Shown here piece by piece: positions 12,601 to 27,027 of a stretch of DNA of 64,000 nucleotides. Under the pieces are notes generated by a model. It saw only the letters and a list, made by a program, of their open reading frames with translations. It did not search any database and was not told the DNA's origin. Both the position numbers and the translations under genes were made by a program. The DNA comes from Larimichthys crocea. Taxonomy: Eukaryota > Chordata > Actinopteri > Sciaenidae. Where the stretch lies: positions 2,382,882-2,446,881 of the forward strand of contig NC_040022.1 of the NCBI RefSeq assembly GCF_000972845.2, written 5' to 3'. Numbering within the stretch: the stretch's first letter is position 1; the number at the start of each line of letters is the position of its first letter.

Positions 12601-12629
12601 AGCGTGCACGCGACGTGCCCCAGTGCATG

Positions 12630-12735
12630 ACGCCGGACCAATCAGAGAGCGCCATTCCGAAAGTTTACCTTTTATGGCTAGAGCCGGGCAACTGACGCGG
12701 TATAAAAGGCGAGCGCCCACAGCCAACAGATTCAC
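12630..12735 (+). promoter_or_regulatory. actb: actb core promoter (CCAAT, CArG, TATA)
   Basis: The order and spacing match vertebrate beta-actin promoters. A CCAAT box is at 12,638-12,642, a CArG box (CCTTTTATGG) at 12,668-12,677, and a TATA box (TATAAAAG) at 12,701-12,708. The start site is expected about 12,730. CCAAT is bound by NF-Y and the CArG box by serum response factor in known actin promoters, giving strong, widespread and serum-inducible expression. The surrounding 150 bp is GC-rich. Confidence 0.9.
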
Positions 12736-12821
12736 TCTGAGCGCCGTCACACGCAGCTTTGTGCGGGATATCATTTGCCTGAAACCGGTTCCCTTAAAGC
12801 GAAAAGCCCCCCCACCCAAAG
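12730..12821 (+). other. actb: actb non-coding exon 1 (5'UTR)
   Basis: It runs from the predicted start about 25-30 nt after the TATA box to a consensus donor, CCCAAAG|GTAAGAAGG (GT at 12,822). Vertebrate cytoplasmic actin genes have exactly such an untranslated first exon. The left end is an estimate. Confidence 0.75.
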
Positions 12822-16428
<3,607 letters not shown>

Positions 16429-16470
16429 ACAGACTGTTCCTCCTACCCCCTCCCCAACCAAACACCCAAC
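16429..16470 (+). promoter_or_regulatory. actb: Zipcode-like mRNA localisation element
   Basis: Directly after the stop, ACAGACTGTT (16,429-16,438) is followed by ACACCC (16,462-16,467). In chicken and mammals the zipcode at the same place has GGACT and ACACCC elements read by ZBP1/IGF2BP1 to send beta-actin mRNA to the cell edge. Here the first element is AGACT, so binding is plausible but unproven. Confidence 0.5.
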
Positions 16471-17072
16471 AACTTCAGCTCTGTGCAAAACAACCACACA
16501 CCACACATTTCTCATACACACTCAGGCGCAGAGCCTAGATGACCAACTCATTGGCATGGCTTCAGTTATTTTTGGCGCTTGACTCAGGATTTTAAAAAAC
16601 TGGAACGATGAAGGAGACAGTAATGTTTTTGGCTAGGTTTAAAAAAAAAAGCACCCCAGGGTTCTGCAGTTGCATCTGGGGACTTAAAAAATGTACATTT
16701 TGTTTTTCTTTGAGTCATTCCAAATGTTTGTTAACTGCATTGTTCAGACACATGATTCCAAATGTTAACTGCATTGTTCAGACACGTATTCGCCTCTGTG
16801 AAGGCTGCCCAGTGGTTGGCGCATACTTAAACATGGTTGTAGTATCGCTTGTATGTAAATTATGTCTGGGTTTTTTGTACTTTCAGCCTTAAAAATATCT
16901 TGGTCCTGTTTAATTTTTTTTGTTTTTGTTATGCAAAACCCAGTCGTGACCTCTTCTTTCCCCCTGATGGAGGTTTCATCCCCGGGGTGGTGGGGCAAGG
17001 GGTCTCGAAGTGATGGGGTAACATGGGGTGCCAGACCAGTGGGGCCAACCTGTACACTGACTAAACAATCCC

Positions 17073-17078
17073 AATAAA
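17073..17078 (+). terminator. actb: actb polyadenylation signal AATAAA
   Basis: Canonical AATAAA in CCCAATAAAGTGCACATG. It is followed within 30 nt by GT/T-rich sequence (TGTGTTCC, then CTTGTCCTCCTTTTC), as expected for cleavage. Confidence 0.9.
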
Positions 17079-17095
17079 GTGCACATGTGTTCCGA

Positions 17096-18178
17096 CATGA
17101 CGTCTGACTCTTGTCCTCCTTTTCTTAGTGAGTTGTGTCTTAATAGTGACTTCAACTGTTAAGTTACTGAAATAGAATCTCAGACTGCTTTAAGGTTTAA
17201 CATGGTTCATGTTAAAGGGTTTTCTTGAAATAACTTGAGTGTTACACAGCCTCAAACTAGCATCTTAACATCTCATTTAGACTCTAAAACAATTTTTCCC
17301 AAACTGTTCAGTCTTTACATGTAGCCATAACCGGTCTTGTAATCTGAGGTCTAAAACCTGTTTCAATAGCTCAAGTTTAGCTGTTACTGATCACAATAAA
17401 CCTGATGGTGAGATTAAAGCTTCACAGCAGCCATTTTAACATAATGGGGTCAATGCATGTGTTTCCAATGAATTTTTGTTGTAGCAGAGCCTTTCCAATG
17501 AGCTGACATGCATTTTGATCTGACCTGAGCAGGATTGAGCCTTAGTATCAGTGTAAATGCCTGTCTACCTTATTTCATGTCAAAATGGCTACTGGGAAAG
17601 GTCTATTGTGTGTATTGGATCTGAGCTCCAACAGCCCAGTAACTGCAGAATGCTCAACTCTTAGACACGTTAATCACTCATGTAACAATAATAGGAAAAG
17701 ATAAATTTAGTATCTAGACATGCAGTAGATAAGACGGTTGACTGTTTACACCTGCAGAACTTCCCAAGTAGTAAAGGAATGCCAAATTCCTCCTGTCAGC
17801 AACGTTATGACATAACCAAAAACAAACTTTGCCTGTGGGAGTTCAGTTTTTAAGAACAAGTCCTTACTTGAAGTTCCACTTCCAAACTTGGGACAACCCC
17901 AAACATGCTTGTACAGGTGCAATCCACCTGTCTCGCTGTAGTCTGACGCAACTTTTCAGACGGTGGCAGTGAAAATCCTGGATGATCTGATCTAGTTATA
18001 ATACTGGAACGGGTTTCTCTTCAACAACCTGCTTCTATTTGATGTGACGATGCTACATGCAGGACTATTATAGCATTTGACTATGTAATTGATAGATAAA
18101 AATATAAAGTGACTGTAGAAGTAGAAATGTTTTTTATAAATATGAGAAAGAACTACAAATTGGGAGGACTGTGTGCAA
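17096..18178. other. Intergenic after actb
   Basis: AT-rich sequence with no recognised gene or repeat. The last part (about 18,040-18,178) may be the 3' untranslated tail of the neighbouring minus-strand LINE. Confidence 0.5.
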
Positions 18179-19205
18179 TTAAATTAGGCTGTAAACAGAT
18201 AAATTGAATGAAAGCCACCACATGTAGCAAAGGTAGTCAGACATGGCAATGACAGAGAGATTTGTCCAATGTCTATTGTTCCTCCTGCCATCACTGAGAG
18301 CTGTTGTACAGTCTGATGACCAGGGGGACGAAAGAGTTCTTAAGTCTGTTCGTCTGTGGAGCAAGATTGAGACAGCAGTCTGCCTGATGAAGGTGTTGTG
18401 CAGAGGGTGGAGGGCGTTGTCCAGTATGGACAGCAGTTTTTCCAGGGTCCTTCTCTCTGCCACTGTCACCAAAGAGTCCAGCTCTGTGTCCACCACTGAG
18501 CCAGCTCTCCTCACCAGTCTGTCCAAGCGGGCAGTGTCCCTCTTCTTGCTGCTTTCTCCCCAGCAAACCTCAGCATAGAAGAGGACACTGGCCACCACAG
18601 ACTGGTAAAACATCCGCTTCTGTGTTGAAGGACCCCAGCCTTCTCAGGAAGTACAGATGGCTCTGTCCTTTCCTGTGGACAGTGTCCATGTTTGCTGTCC
18701 AGTCCAACCTGTCGTCCAGCTGCAGCCTCAGATATTTGTATGTCCTGACCACATCCACATCGACCCCCTCGATGGACACAGGTTGGAGATGTGCTTTCTT
18801 CCTTCTGGAGTCCACCACCATCTCCTTGGTCTTGGAGGTGTTCGGCTGCAAATGGTTGGACCTGCACCACCTCAACCAGGCTCCTGTACTCCCCCTCCTG
18901 TCCATCCTTGATACAGCCAACTATGGCAGTGTCATCTGAGTATTTCTGCATGTGGCAGAGCCCAGAGTTTTACTGTAAGTCAGGTGTCTACAAGGTGAAG
19001 AGGACAGGAGAGAGCACGGTCCCCTGTGGTGCTCCGGTGCTGCTGACCACAGTGTCTGACGTGCAGTCCTTCAGTCTGATGTACTGTGTTCTCTCTGTGA
19101 GGTAGTCTGTAATCCATCTCATCAGGTGTGAGTCCACGCTCATCTCTGTCAGCTTGTCCCTCAGCAGGAGGGACCGGATGGTATTGAAGGCGCTGGAGAA
19201 ATCAA
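18179..19205 (-). mobile_element. L2/CR1-like LINE reverse-transcriptase fragment (dead)
   Basis: Read from 19,205 down to 18,179, the minus strand encodes the middle and C-terminal part of a non-LTR reverse transcriptase. In order: FSSAFNTI (palm, normally D-containing), STGAPQGTVLSP, then YSDDTAIVG (catalytic Y-x-DD box), KEMVVDSRRKK, YKYLRLQLDDRLDW, LYFLRRLGSF, and a C-terminal SVVASVLFYAEVCWG...LDNALHPLHN region. This order is typical of Jockey-superfamily elements (CR1/L2/Rex1) in fish. Stops and frameshifts (for example a TAG after VLFTL near 18,989) break it into at least three frames. The 5' half with the endonuclease is missing, as in usual 5' truncation. Confidence 0.85.
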
Positions 19206-19274
19206 AATCAAATATCGTAGATTACATGGGTTGTGTGGCTTTTCAAAGCACCTGGACCAACCACATTTGATTAA

Positions 19275-19640
19275 CGCAGGGTGGCCGTGGCTCAGGAGGT
19301 AGAGCGAGTGGTCCACTAATCAGATCAGCTCCACCTACTCCTTGGGCAAGACACTAAACCCCCCAAATTGTGAATGTGCAGCCAATGACAATTATATATG
19401 TGTGTGTGAATGGGTGAATGACATATGTAGTGTAAAAGCGCCCTGGTTCAAACCTCAACCTCTCCAGGCCTTTTCTGTGTGCAGGTTGAGCTGATGTTCT
19501 CCCTGTGTCTTCTGGGTTCTCTCTGGGTACTCTGGCTTCCTCCCCTGACTCTGATGAGGATAATTTCAGGAGAATAGATGGATGCTTCAAGGTTCATGCT
19601 GACCCCATGTGCCTGCAGAGGTTACCTTGCTCAGCTGAAA
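19275..19640 (+). repeat. SINE-like / high-copy teleost repeat pair
   Basis: The first part (19,278-19,440) opens with GTGGCTCAGGAGGTAGAG, which resembles a tRNA A-box, and continues with CTTGGGCAAGACACTAAACC, wording common in fish tRNA-derived SINEs. The B-box region appears damaged. The second part (19,440-19,570) has GTTCTCCCTGTGTCTTCTGG followed by GGTACTCTGGCTTCCTCC, another frequent teleost repeat. Two adjacent or composite insertions. Confidence 0.55.
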
Positions 19641-22600
19641 TAAAAGGTCAGGGCACGCTCAAAGGACTAACCCTAATGAGATCAGATTAGTCACTTACTG
19701 TCACACAAAAAGACCTTTTTCTTTTCCACCCTTGGGCATCTTGCCATGACATCATCTGTAATCGTGTAATCTCTCCTCGAGGGATCATGAGATCACAGAC
19801 TGTCTGTCTGCTAAGAACACTCCAGTTGATCTGATGTCTGTACAAACATATCTTGCATCTCTGCTTTACATTAATCTTCCCCAAAAACAACACATTAGAG
19901 AACATTTCCATTTAGTGCTCTTTTGTTGATTTTGTTGACTTGTCGTCCCTGAGCCTGACTGTCGATGTGCAGCAGTTGCACGGTTTAGACAGTAGATGGC
20001 AGTGATGCTCCATCTTTATTCATGTCTAACAGTGAGGCGTGACTGTGCTGTGTGCTCCTGAGGCCATTCTCTGCACCTCAACACTGCAGCTCACGTTTAT
20101 AGCCCATGCATCTGAATTTCCATCTTTGATAACAAAGTTAAATTAGATTTGATGTAATGTGTTGGTGTAATGGACAGCTAATGTGGAAACAAGTGAGTGC
20201 GGGGGCTGGGATTGTGAGTTCAATACAATGCAGCAAAGATGGAGCATGCCATTAGAGTAACTGAGCTGCTTCGTGTTTTTTACGCCAGCTTTCCTCGAAT
20301 GTCAGGGAAAAGATCCCCTGCTGCTGATGCGGGCACATTTCCTGTCCACGTCTAAAAACGGATCTCCACATTTGCATATCACACTGATGAGAAGGAGGAT
20401 AAGATGGATGGTGGACGGCTGCTGCTGCTGCTGCTGCTGCCCCACCCTCATGTTCTATGCATCATATCCTGTTTCTGTGTATGACACCACGGATCCAGCA
20501 CCAGCCCTGAGAGCACGCTGCGTCCATTAGTCAGGCTGTCCCAGTTTCATGCAGTATTCTGGAGGCAACCTGATGATATATGGAGAGCCTGGAGGGCTGC
20601 TTGAGGCAGCAGAGGAGGAGGGCCTGCGCACATGCTTGTGTGGATATGATATGAATTCATATGCATTAAGTCAGGCGTCTTGCTGCTTGCACATACACAC
20701 TGAAAATCAAGTGGTATTGGAAATTTATTCCATCTCACTGCAGCCCACCACCTCCACCTCCACCTCCCCTTGCTCTGCCTGTGATTCTGCTGAGACTGCT
20801 GCTCTCTGATATCCTTTTATTGCCACGCCAGCAAAACACTCACTGGCAAAGAAGCAGTGCTTGGCATGTGTGTGTGTGCGTGTGTGTGTGTTACAGTGCT
20901 CGACGACGTTGCCGTGCACATGTAAAGGTGTGTGTGTGTGTATTGCCTCGTTGCAGGTGCGAGCACTGCAGGTGTTTGTGAATGAGGCACTCCAGAGACG
21001 ACACACAGAGGGGGACCAATTTGTCAGAAAACGAAGCTCACTGTGTTCCTCCATTTACTACAGCTGTGCATTTTTTTTCTCCTCACTGCAGCTCCATTGG
21101 CCGGGTCGCTGATCCCACCCCAAACATGCAGTACTCCTCTTTGGCCGTTAGATGGGGCTGATGTGCTACATGAGTCTTGTCTGGCATGTAAACTGGGTGA
21201 AAGGCAAGTAGAAGGCTACCACTGCTGACAGAAGGAGGCCAGTGGAGAATAATTGATCATATTTAAATCCAGCAGCTCCTGTTTTCGTATTCCTCAGAGT
21301 GACTTGAATTGTACTGAGGGGGACGTGTTCGCTGAAGTCAATGCACCGAATATTACTCTTTTTGATTGACTGACAGTGAGTGTGTATGTCAACTGAAGGG
21401 AGGATGTAAAAACTGGTCAGTTGACTCATTTTTAATCTGGGTAAGGGGTTGTTTTCTCTCTATATCCTGCACCCAAACATGGACACCGTAAATCCTGAAT
21501 AAGACTAAAAGGATTGTTGTTTTATGATGCACGACAAGCAGACAAAGAACCAGAGTAGAAAGGCAGTGTCAAGGGGTGTAAGCTAGAGCATTTTTCTTTG
21601 AGGTTTCAGTGGGCTCTGACACATCACCACTGTACATTTACTCAGCAGGAGATGCGTCTGTTGCATCAATGTTTCCTTACGGGCTGTGGCGAGGCTTGGG
21701 TTTTTCTCTTTCTCGAGAAAAAGCCCACGAATTCTCAGAGCACTAACCGCTTGACTCAGGGACAGGCACCAAAAATACACACTCAGTGCATTGCAGGCTT
21801 GCTCAAGCACCCTGCATGCACAGTTGACAACCCCCCCCCCCCTCCTCCTGCCACACACACACACACACAAACCAACCATCCCCCATCTTGGTTTGAAGCG
21901 GTGGCAGATGGGAATCACTTTGCTTTGACTTCCATGCGTGTCCTTGCCTTGGTAGCATTTCCCCAGAATTAAACATTAGTTTATTTTGATTTGATTAGCG
22001 TAAAATTCAATCTGGAGACGTTTGGCTGTGTTCTAATGCTTTGTTTGACGATGACAACACACTTGAAGGCGGTAGAATTTAAACTACAGGTCTTGAACTT
22101 GGTTAGATGTTTTATAAATGTGGGTCAAAAATGAGTCCTGCTACTGAAGAAACTGTGGACAACCTATAAAATATATGGGAAAGCCTAATATATCTATAAA
22201 ATTTTTTTTTTTTTTATATATATATATATGACCATTTATATACATACGTCTGTATTTTCACACACTTTAACATCCAGTCATCCAAACACAACTCCGTTTA
22301 TGAATCTACCACCAACCAACGCCGCCATCTGACTACAAAAATCCTAAAAACTGCAAATATTTCTGGTGAAACATGACCAGTATCTGGTCGTATGAGCGCT
22401 ACTGCTACAGTTGTATGACCGTCAGGGTGGAGTGCATGTGGCCGGCTGTTTGTCCTCCTCCTCCTCCTCCTTCCCCCCAACCCTCCAGTGGTCCACCATA
22501 AAAACCCTGCCAGGCACTGTCTGATGATTGGCAGGTACCCCATGAGAGCTGTATGTGCATGTGCTTCAAGTAGACAGAGAGGGAACAGGGGGGTGGGGGG

Positions 22601-23980
22601 GTTGGTTTAGTGTGTGTGGTGATGTCAGTCACCTCTAGTGGCATGTTTTATTGCACATGTATGTTTGTCTCTGTATGCATGTTTGTTTCATTCCATTAAG
22701 AAACATGACACTGCAATTAGTCTTCTTCACCGGCGTGTTTTGTGGATTTGTCTTGCTGCACTGCAGCAGCAGTAGCAGCAATAACAATACAGTAAGATGT
22801 GCAGAGACATGAGACAAGGTATGATGAATGATTTAGCCCTTTGGGCATGCAGGCGCTCTGTGTAAGCACGTGAGAGCAGATTGGGATTGGGAGGGGTCGC
22901 ATAAAATATCCATACTGTTATTTATTATCCTGCTTGTCCATTTGTAGAAAAGGATGTTTAGTTGGGGGACATTGGGTCGGCTTTATTAGCTTTATTAGAA
23001 GTACTGTTGTTGAAGGGTTGAGTGCTTATGCACGAGGACATCTTCCTGTATTTATTTATTTATGTATTTATTTTCCAGAGAGGACTGAACCCTAACCCCA
23101 GCTGAATTAATCAATGCTGTGCTCAGTCTCTCCGTCCCCCTGTGGGGTTAAAGCAGCCACACGCCCGGGGAAAAATCAGATAAGTCTGGACGCCAAATCA
23201 AATCATTTACCTGATGCTTGAGCTGATAGGACAGATTTAACCCAAACCCCCACCATCTCTCAAACACTGATGATATTTGGAATTGAGTTTGATGCAAACC
23301 AAAAAAAAAGGGAGGTAGAAAGAAGCCTAAAACAAGAGTCTGGGATAACAGATGTTCTCATTCTGTAATCTTTGGTCTGCAGAATAAAAACAGTGTTACT
23401 GGAATGAAAAATTGGCTGTGGTATTATATTGACTCAGCAGTGCTTTGGGCCATAAATCATGGGTTGTTTTTTTTTTCAGTACTTTTCCACTGCGGCCCCA
23501 AATAGAGGACAGGCTTGGAGCTTTAAGTTGGAAGATTCTCAAAAGAACCCAGTTGGTGTATATAGGCTATAAAAAAACATCATCTACCAAATGGTCCCAT
23601 CTGCTCCTGCAGTAAGGCATCATTGGGATGAGGCTAACCTAGAAATAAACACATTTAGATGTGTGTGTTATTACCATCAAATGAAGGCACACACATTAGC
23701 TGGTTGCTGGTTTGTAGGTGGAGAGTGCAATAAAGATTTTTTTGATGTGCTCTTTATTGGGGAAAAAGATGACAGACTGTACTAATTTACAGTCACACTG
23801 TCATGAATGACTTCAAAATGCATGTTTAATTAAACCCGTGCGTAAAACATGCGTAAATTTATGGATAGGAAATATAATGTGTGCCTTTTATTGTCTGAAT
23901 GAATCATGACTAAACTATTATGTATGTCATAAAAGTGCACCACGAAGCCCCACGCAGCCGCCAAACCCACCTCAAAGTGG
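19641..23980. other. Intergenic, no gene seen
   Basis: It contains a (CTG)7 run at 20,418-20,440, GT-rich tracts at 20,868-20,890 and 20,927-20,942, a C-run at 21,831-21,843, a T-run followed by (TA)n at 22,202-22,229, and a (TTTA)n-like stretch at 23,050-23,073. No ORF has homology. FBXL18, which lies between ACTB and TNRC18 in human, was looked for here and not found. Confidence 0.55.
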
Positions 23981-23999
23981 GGATAACCCCCCTCTCCAG

Positions 24000-24740
24000 C
24001 ACCGCCGGCATTTGACAAGAAAAACAACAAGCAGAAGTTGAAACCTGCCTCCTGCTCGCAGGGGGGAAAGAAGGCAACAATGGGGCCCTAATCTAGAGGC
24101 ATTGTCTGAATTCCCAGTCGGAGCGATTTGGAGAACAAAGAGCGGCTTGGTCCCCTTGGACGAGCCGGGACGGGACATCACTCTGATCTCCGCCTGGTAA
24201 TTCCCTCCCCGGGTCCCATCAGGGGTGACAGGCGCTGTGAGCAGACGGGTTAGCGGGGTGAGGAGTGTCGCTGCAGCGGTCTCTTCTGTGCTTAGCCTCG
24301 GTGTTGTGGTTGTTGTCCGAATGGGCGAATAAAACACCACCAACACCACCACGGAGAGTATCGCGACCTCACCGGAAAGCACACAGCGGGTTTATTTCTC
24401 GTTATCTCGCACGGAGCTCCGCCGTCCTGCCTCCTCTCCGTGGAGCGGGTTTGCTCTCCGCCGTTTTACGCCTTTTACTTTCTCCGGACTGGAGGGGGTC
24501 GCCTTGAAACCGGCGCCGACGAGGAGGAGGAGGTGGTGTCGAAGGGGGCGGGGCTGGAGGGGGGGTTAGAGATTGGGGAGCTTGAAACCGTCTCAGATTT
24601 TTTTAATCAACATTTTTGCAGTGACGTAACGGGTATCGTTAAAAACCCGCGAGAGTCCTGTGCGCGAGGGCTTTTAGAACCCGGGTTCACGCCAACGGTC
24701 GAACACCCGCCGCCCCCCGCCATGTTTGAACGTTAGCATA
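24000..24740. promoter_or_regulatory. CpG-rich island 1 upstream of tnrc18
   Basis: A CG-dense block stands out from AT-rich surroundings. It includes a GC box (GGGGGCGGGGC, 24,544-24,554), a CRE-like TGACGTAA (24,622-24,629), and CTTGAAACCG twice (about 24,504 and 24,581). This is what an unmethylated vertebrate promoter looks like. It could be a distal alternative promoter of tnrc18 or of an unannotated transcript. No exon could be confirmed. Confidence 0.45.
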
Positions 24741-25027
24741 ATAAACACAAACTAAACGCCACTTTTACTCCCTCTTCTAATGCTAATCTGTTTGTCCCCG
24801 CCAAAGGCAGATTATTCCCAGCGTTGCTTCACCTATACAGCCTGGTTTTGTCCGTTTGCATACCGACAGAAGGGCATTATCCCTCAAATAAAAAAACAAA
24901 AATGTAGCGGTCAACAATGATAAGTCTTAGTGCTTCTCTAGTGGAATGTACCCGCATACCCACATAGCTGATATGGGCCTGTTTATACCCATACCTAATG
25001 GAGTACTATGCCTGTTCGTGCTTAATT

Positions 25028-26050
25028 GTAGACTATATCTGAATCAGAATCACTTTTATTGGCCAGTGTACACACACAAGGAATGTGACTCTGGTTTCAC
25101 TTTGCACAGATAGAGACATTAATATAACTAAAACAAGGCCTGATAGGTAAACATTAACATTAAACTATGCACGGATCAAATATATATTTGTAATAACATT
25201 TGTAGATAGAATAAGATAATCAAATATATATTTGTAATAACATTTGTAGATAGAATAAGATAATACTGCGATGTCCAATATTGTTTGTGGACATTATAGT
25301 TGCACATGAAGTGCTAAAAAAAAAAAAAAAAGATTATTATACCATTTTTTCCCCCCCTCAGCTTTTATATTTGACTTGGGGCCATTTGTCAGGCCTAAAC
25401 TTTGTGCTAATCTATGTTTTTGCCCTCGCTTTCTTCTTTCCTGTAACTGTATATCTGTAACGATTGGCCTATTGAGTTTGCCATTGGGGTAAACAATGCA
25501 CACACTGTGGTTGCCCTAAATAAAATAATTCAATTAGAATTCACTTTGAAAAAGTCTTCATCCCTGAATGTAGACTATATCTGAATCAGAATCACTTTTA
25601 TTGGCCAGTGTACAAAGAATGAGACTTAACTTTGTGTTCAGTCTACACAGGTACAGACATAAATACAGATTAAAACAATGACAACAAGCCTGACAGATAA
25701 AAAAAAAACTACTATGTACAAATAAATATATATATAATCACAGAACATTTGTAGGCAGAATAAGACAATAGTGTAATGTGCAATATTATATGTATGCATT
25801 ATAAGTGCACATGATAATAAAACAACAACATCATTGTTATTATGTTTGACTTGGGGGCAGTTGTCAGGTCTAACTTTGTGCTAATCTATATTTTTGCACT
25901 AACTTGTCTTTTTTCTGTAACTATATATCGATAACACCTATTGTGGCCTATTGTGATTTATATTTGTGTGATACAAATTGAGTTTGCCCATGGGGAAAAC
26001 AATGCCCACATTGTGATTGCCTTAGATAAAATAATTCAATTAAAATGAAT
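25028..26050. repeat. Two-copy direct repeat, period about 542 bp
   Basis: Copy 1 (25,028-25,540) and copy 2 (25,570-26,050) share the start 'CTGAATCAGAATCACTTTTA', the middle 'CTAACTTTGTGCTAATCTAT' (one base different in copy 1), and the end 'AAATAATTCAATTA'. Similarity is moderate, with indels. The opening motif followed by TTGGCCAGTGTAC resembles the ends of a common teleost non-LTR retroelement. So these may be two insertions of one element or a tandem duplication of one insertion. Copy 1 also contains an exact 44-bp internal tandem duplication (25,175-25,262). Confidence 0.7.
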
Positions 26051-26520
26051 TGTTATTTATTGATTACTATCTCAGTTTCTCACGATTTTATTCACTTTAG
26101 AAGAGGTTTAATGAAAAAGTAATTTACTGCTTACTGCTTTTTCCTAATGAGAAAAAAAAAACTAAGCTTGTCCACACTACATTTAAAAAACGAGTGCATT
26201 ATTTTTGAGGATAACAACGCCCTCTTACTTTCCACTTCCCAGTGTTTGAGCTGCTCCCATTATGACCGGAGTGGAAATGGATGGAGGTGGTGCTGCTGGT
26301 GGTGGTAGGGTTGCCTTGAAACTGGCAACCCCACCTCCACCCCCATCGTCCCTACTAAAAAAAAAAAAAACAGAAACCCACTGCTTGTTTTGATCACTCA
26401 GTCTTGAAGGGGTGGGGGGGGAGAAGAGGGGACCTTGAAACGGCTCAACCTCCTTGCTCCATAATTGGTTTTATAGTGTTGGCGAGCGGCCAGAGAGCTC
26501 CTCTGTTTTTTATATATGTA
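26051..26520. other. Upstream flank of tnrc18, low complexity
   Basis: AT-rich then G-rich text with a GGTGGTGCTGCTGGTGGTGG run near 26,286 and an A-run at 26,358-26,371. CTTGAAAC occurs at about 26,314 and 26,431, echoing the two in CpG island 1. No coding evidence. Confidence 0.5.
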
Positions 26521-26523
26521 TAT

Positions 26524-26525
26524 AC

Positions 26526-26561
<36 letters not shown>

Positions 26562-26563
26562 GG
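26524..26563. repeat. (GA)n microsatellite
   Basis: A nearly perfect GAGAGA tract with one GC interruption, just upstream of the candidate tnrc18 promoter. Confidence 0.9.
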
Positions 26564-26639
26564 AGGAGGGCTTGATTGACACGTCTTGTAGCCAATCAGG
26601 TGACAGCTGCGTGCTACGTAAAGGGCTGGGCTGGGGTTG

Positions 26640-26913
26640 GGTGGTAGCGATGGAGGTGGGCGGGGCTTGAAAAACAATGCTGTGTTTCATTGCTGAGGAG
26701 TTTACGGACGCGTCGGACAGGGGGCCGTCTCTCCCTCTCTTTCGCTCCCCCCTCTTTCTCTCTCTCGCTCGCTCTCTCGCTCTCTCACCCCCCTCCAGTC
26801 ATCCCCCAGTTTAGCTTCGGACGAGCCTGTAATGGACTACTCCAGTTCTCCCAGCAACCTGGACGGATTTTGAGAAATGTTAGCATTTTTAGCTCCTTCC
26901 TCTCCACATTCAA
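26640..26913 (+). promoter_or_regulatory. tnrc18: Candidate tnrc18 promoter and untranslated exon 1
   Basis: A GC box (GGGCGGGGC, 26,658-26,666) is followed by CG-rich sequence (GGACGCGTCGGACAG), a CT-rich tract, and then a consensus splice donor ACATTCAA|GTAAGC (GT at 26,914). The next good acceptor is TGTTATAG just before 28,653, shortly upstream of the tnrc18 start codon. TATA-less GC-box promoters suit a broadly expressed chromatin gene. This exon is inferred only from motifs; transcript data are absent. CpG island 1 is an alternative. Confidence 0.4.
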
Positions 26914-26943
26914 GTAAGCGGTTGGCATGTTTTTTTTTTCTCC

Positions 26944-27027
26944 TCCTCCACCACCTCCTCCTCTCGGTCTCCTTCTTTTTTTTCGTCCTCCACCACCTCC
27001 TCCTCTCGGTCTCCTTCTTTTTTTTCG
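26944..27027. repeat. Exact 42-bp tandem duplication (2 copies), CT-rich
   Basis: Positions 26,944-26,985 are repeated without change at 26,986-27,027. The unit begins TCCTCCACCACC and ends TTTTTTTTCG. Polypyrimidine content favours replication slippage. Confidence 0.95.

Larger units (their letters stand above)
16429..17095 (+). other. actb: actb 3'UTR
   Basis: The untranslated tail runs from the stop to about 17-20 nt beyond AATAAA. It contains U-rich stretches, the phrase 'AAAAAATGTACATTTTG', and a short internal duplication of roughly 32-36 bp (16,717-16,752 versus 16,755-16,786). The end is estimated from the poly(A) signal. Confidence 0.85.

Noticed and set aside
18243..18939. Plus-strand ORFs of 105-111 codons at 18.2-18.9 kb
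   Set aside because: They are antisense shadows of the minus-strand LINE reverse transcriptase.
19278..19350. A functional tRNA gene
   Set aside because: Only an A-box-like motif is present; there is no cloverleaf or intact B-box, and the following text is SINE-like.
24440..24736. 98-codon ORF in CpG island 1
   Set aside because: GC-rich islands often give long chance ORFs. The peptide matches nothing I know and has no splice or start context.
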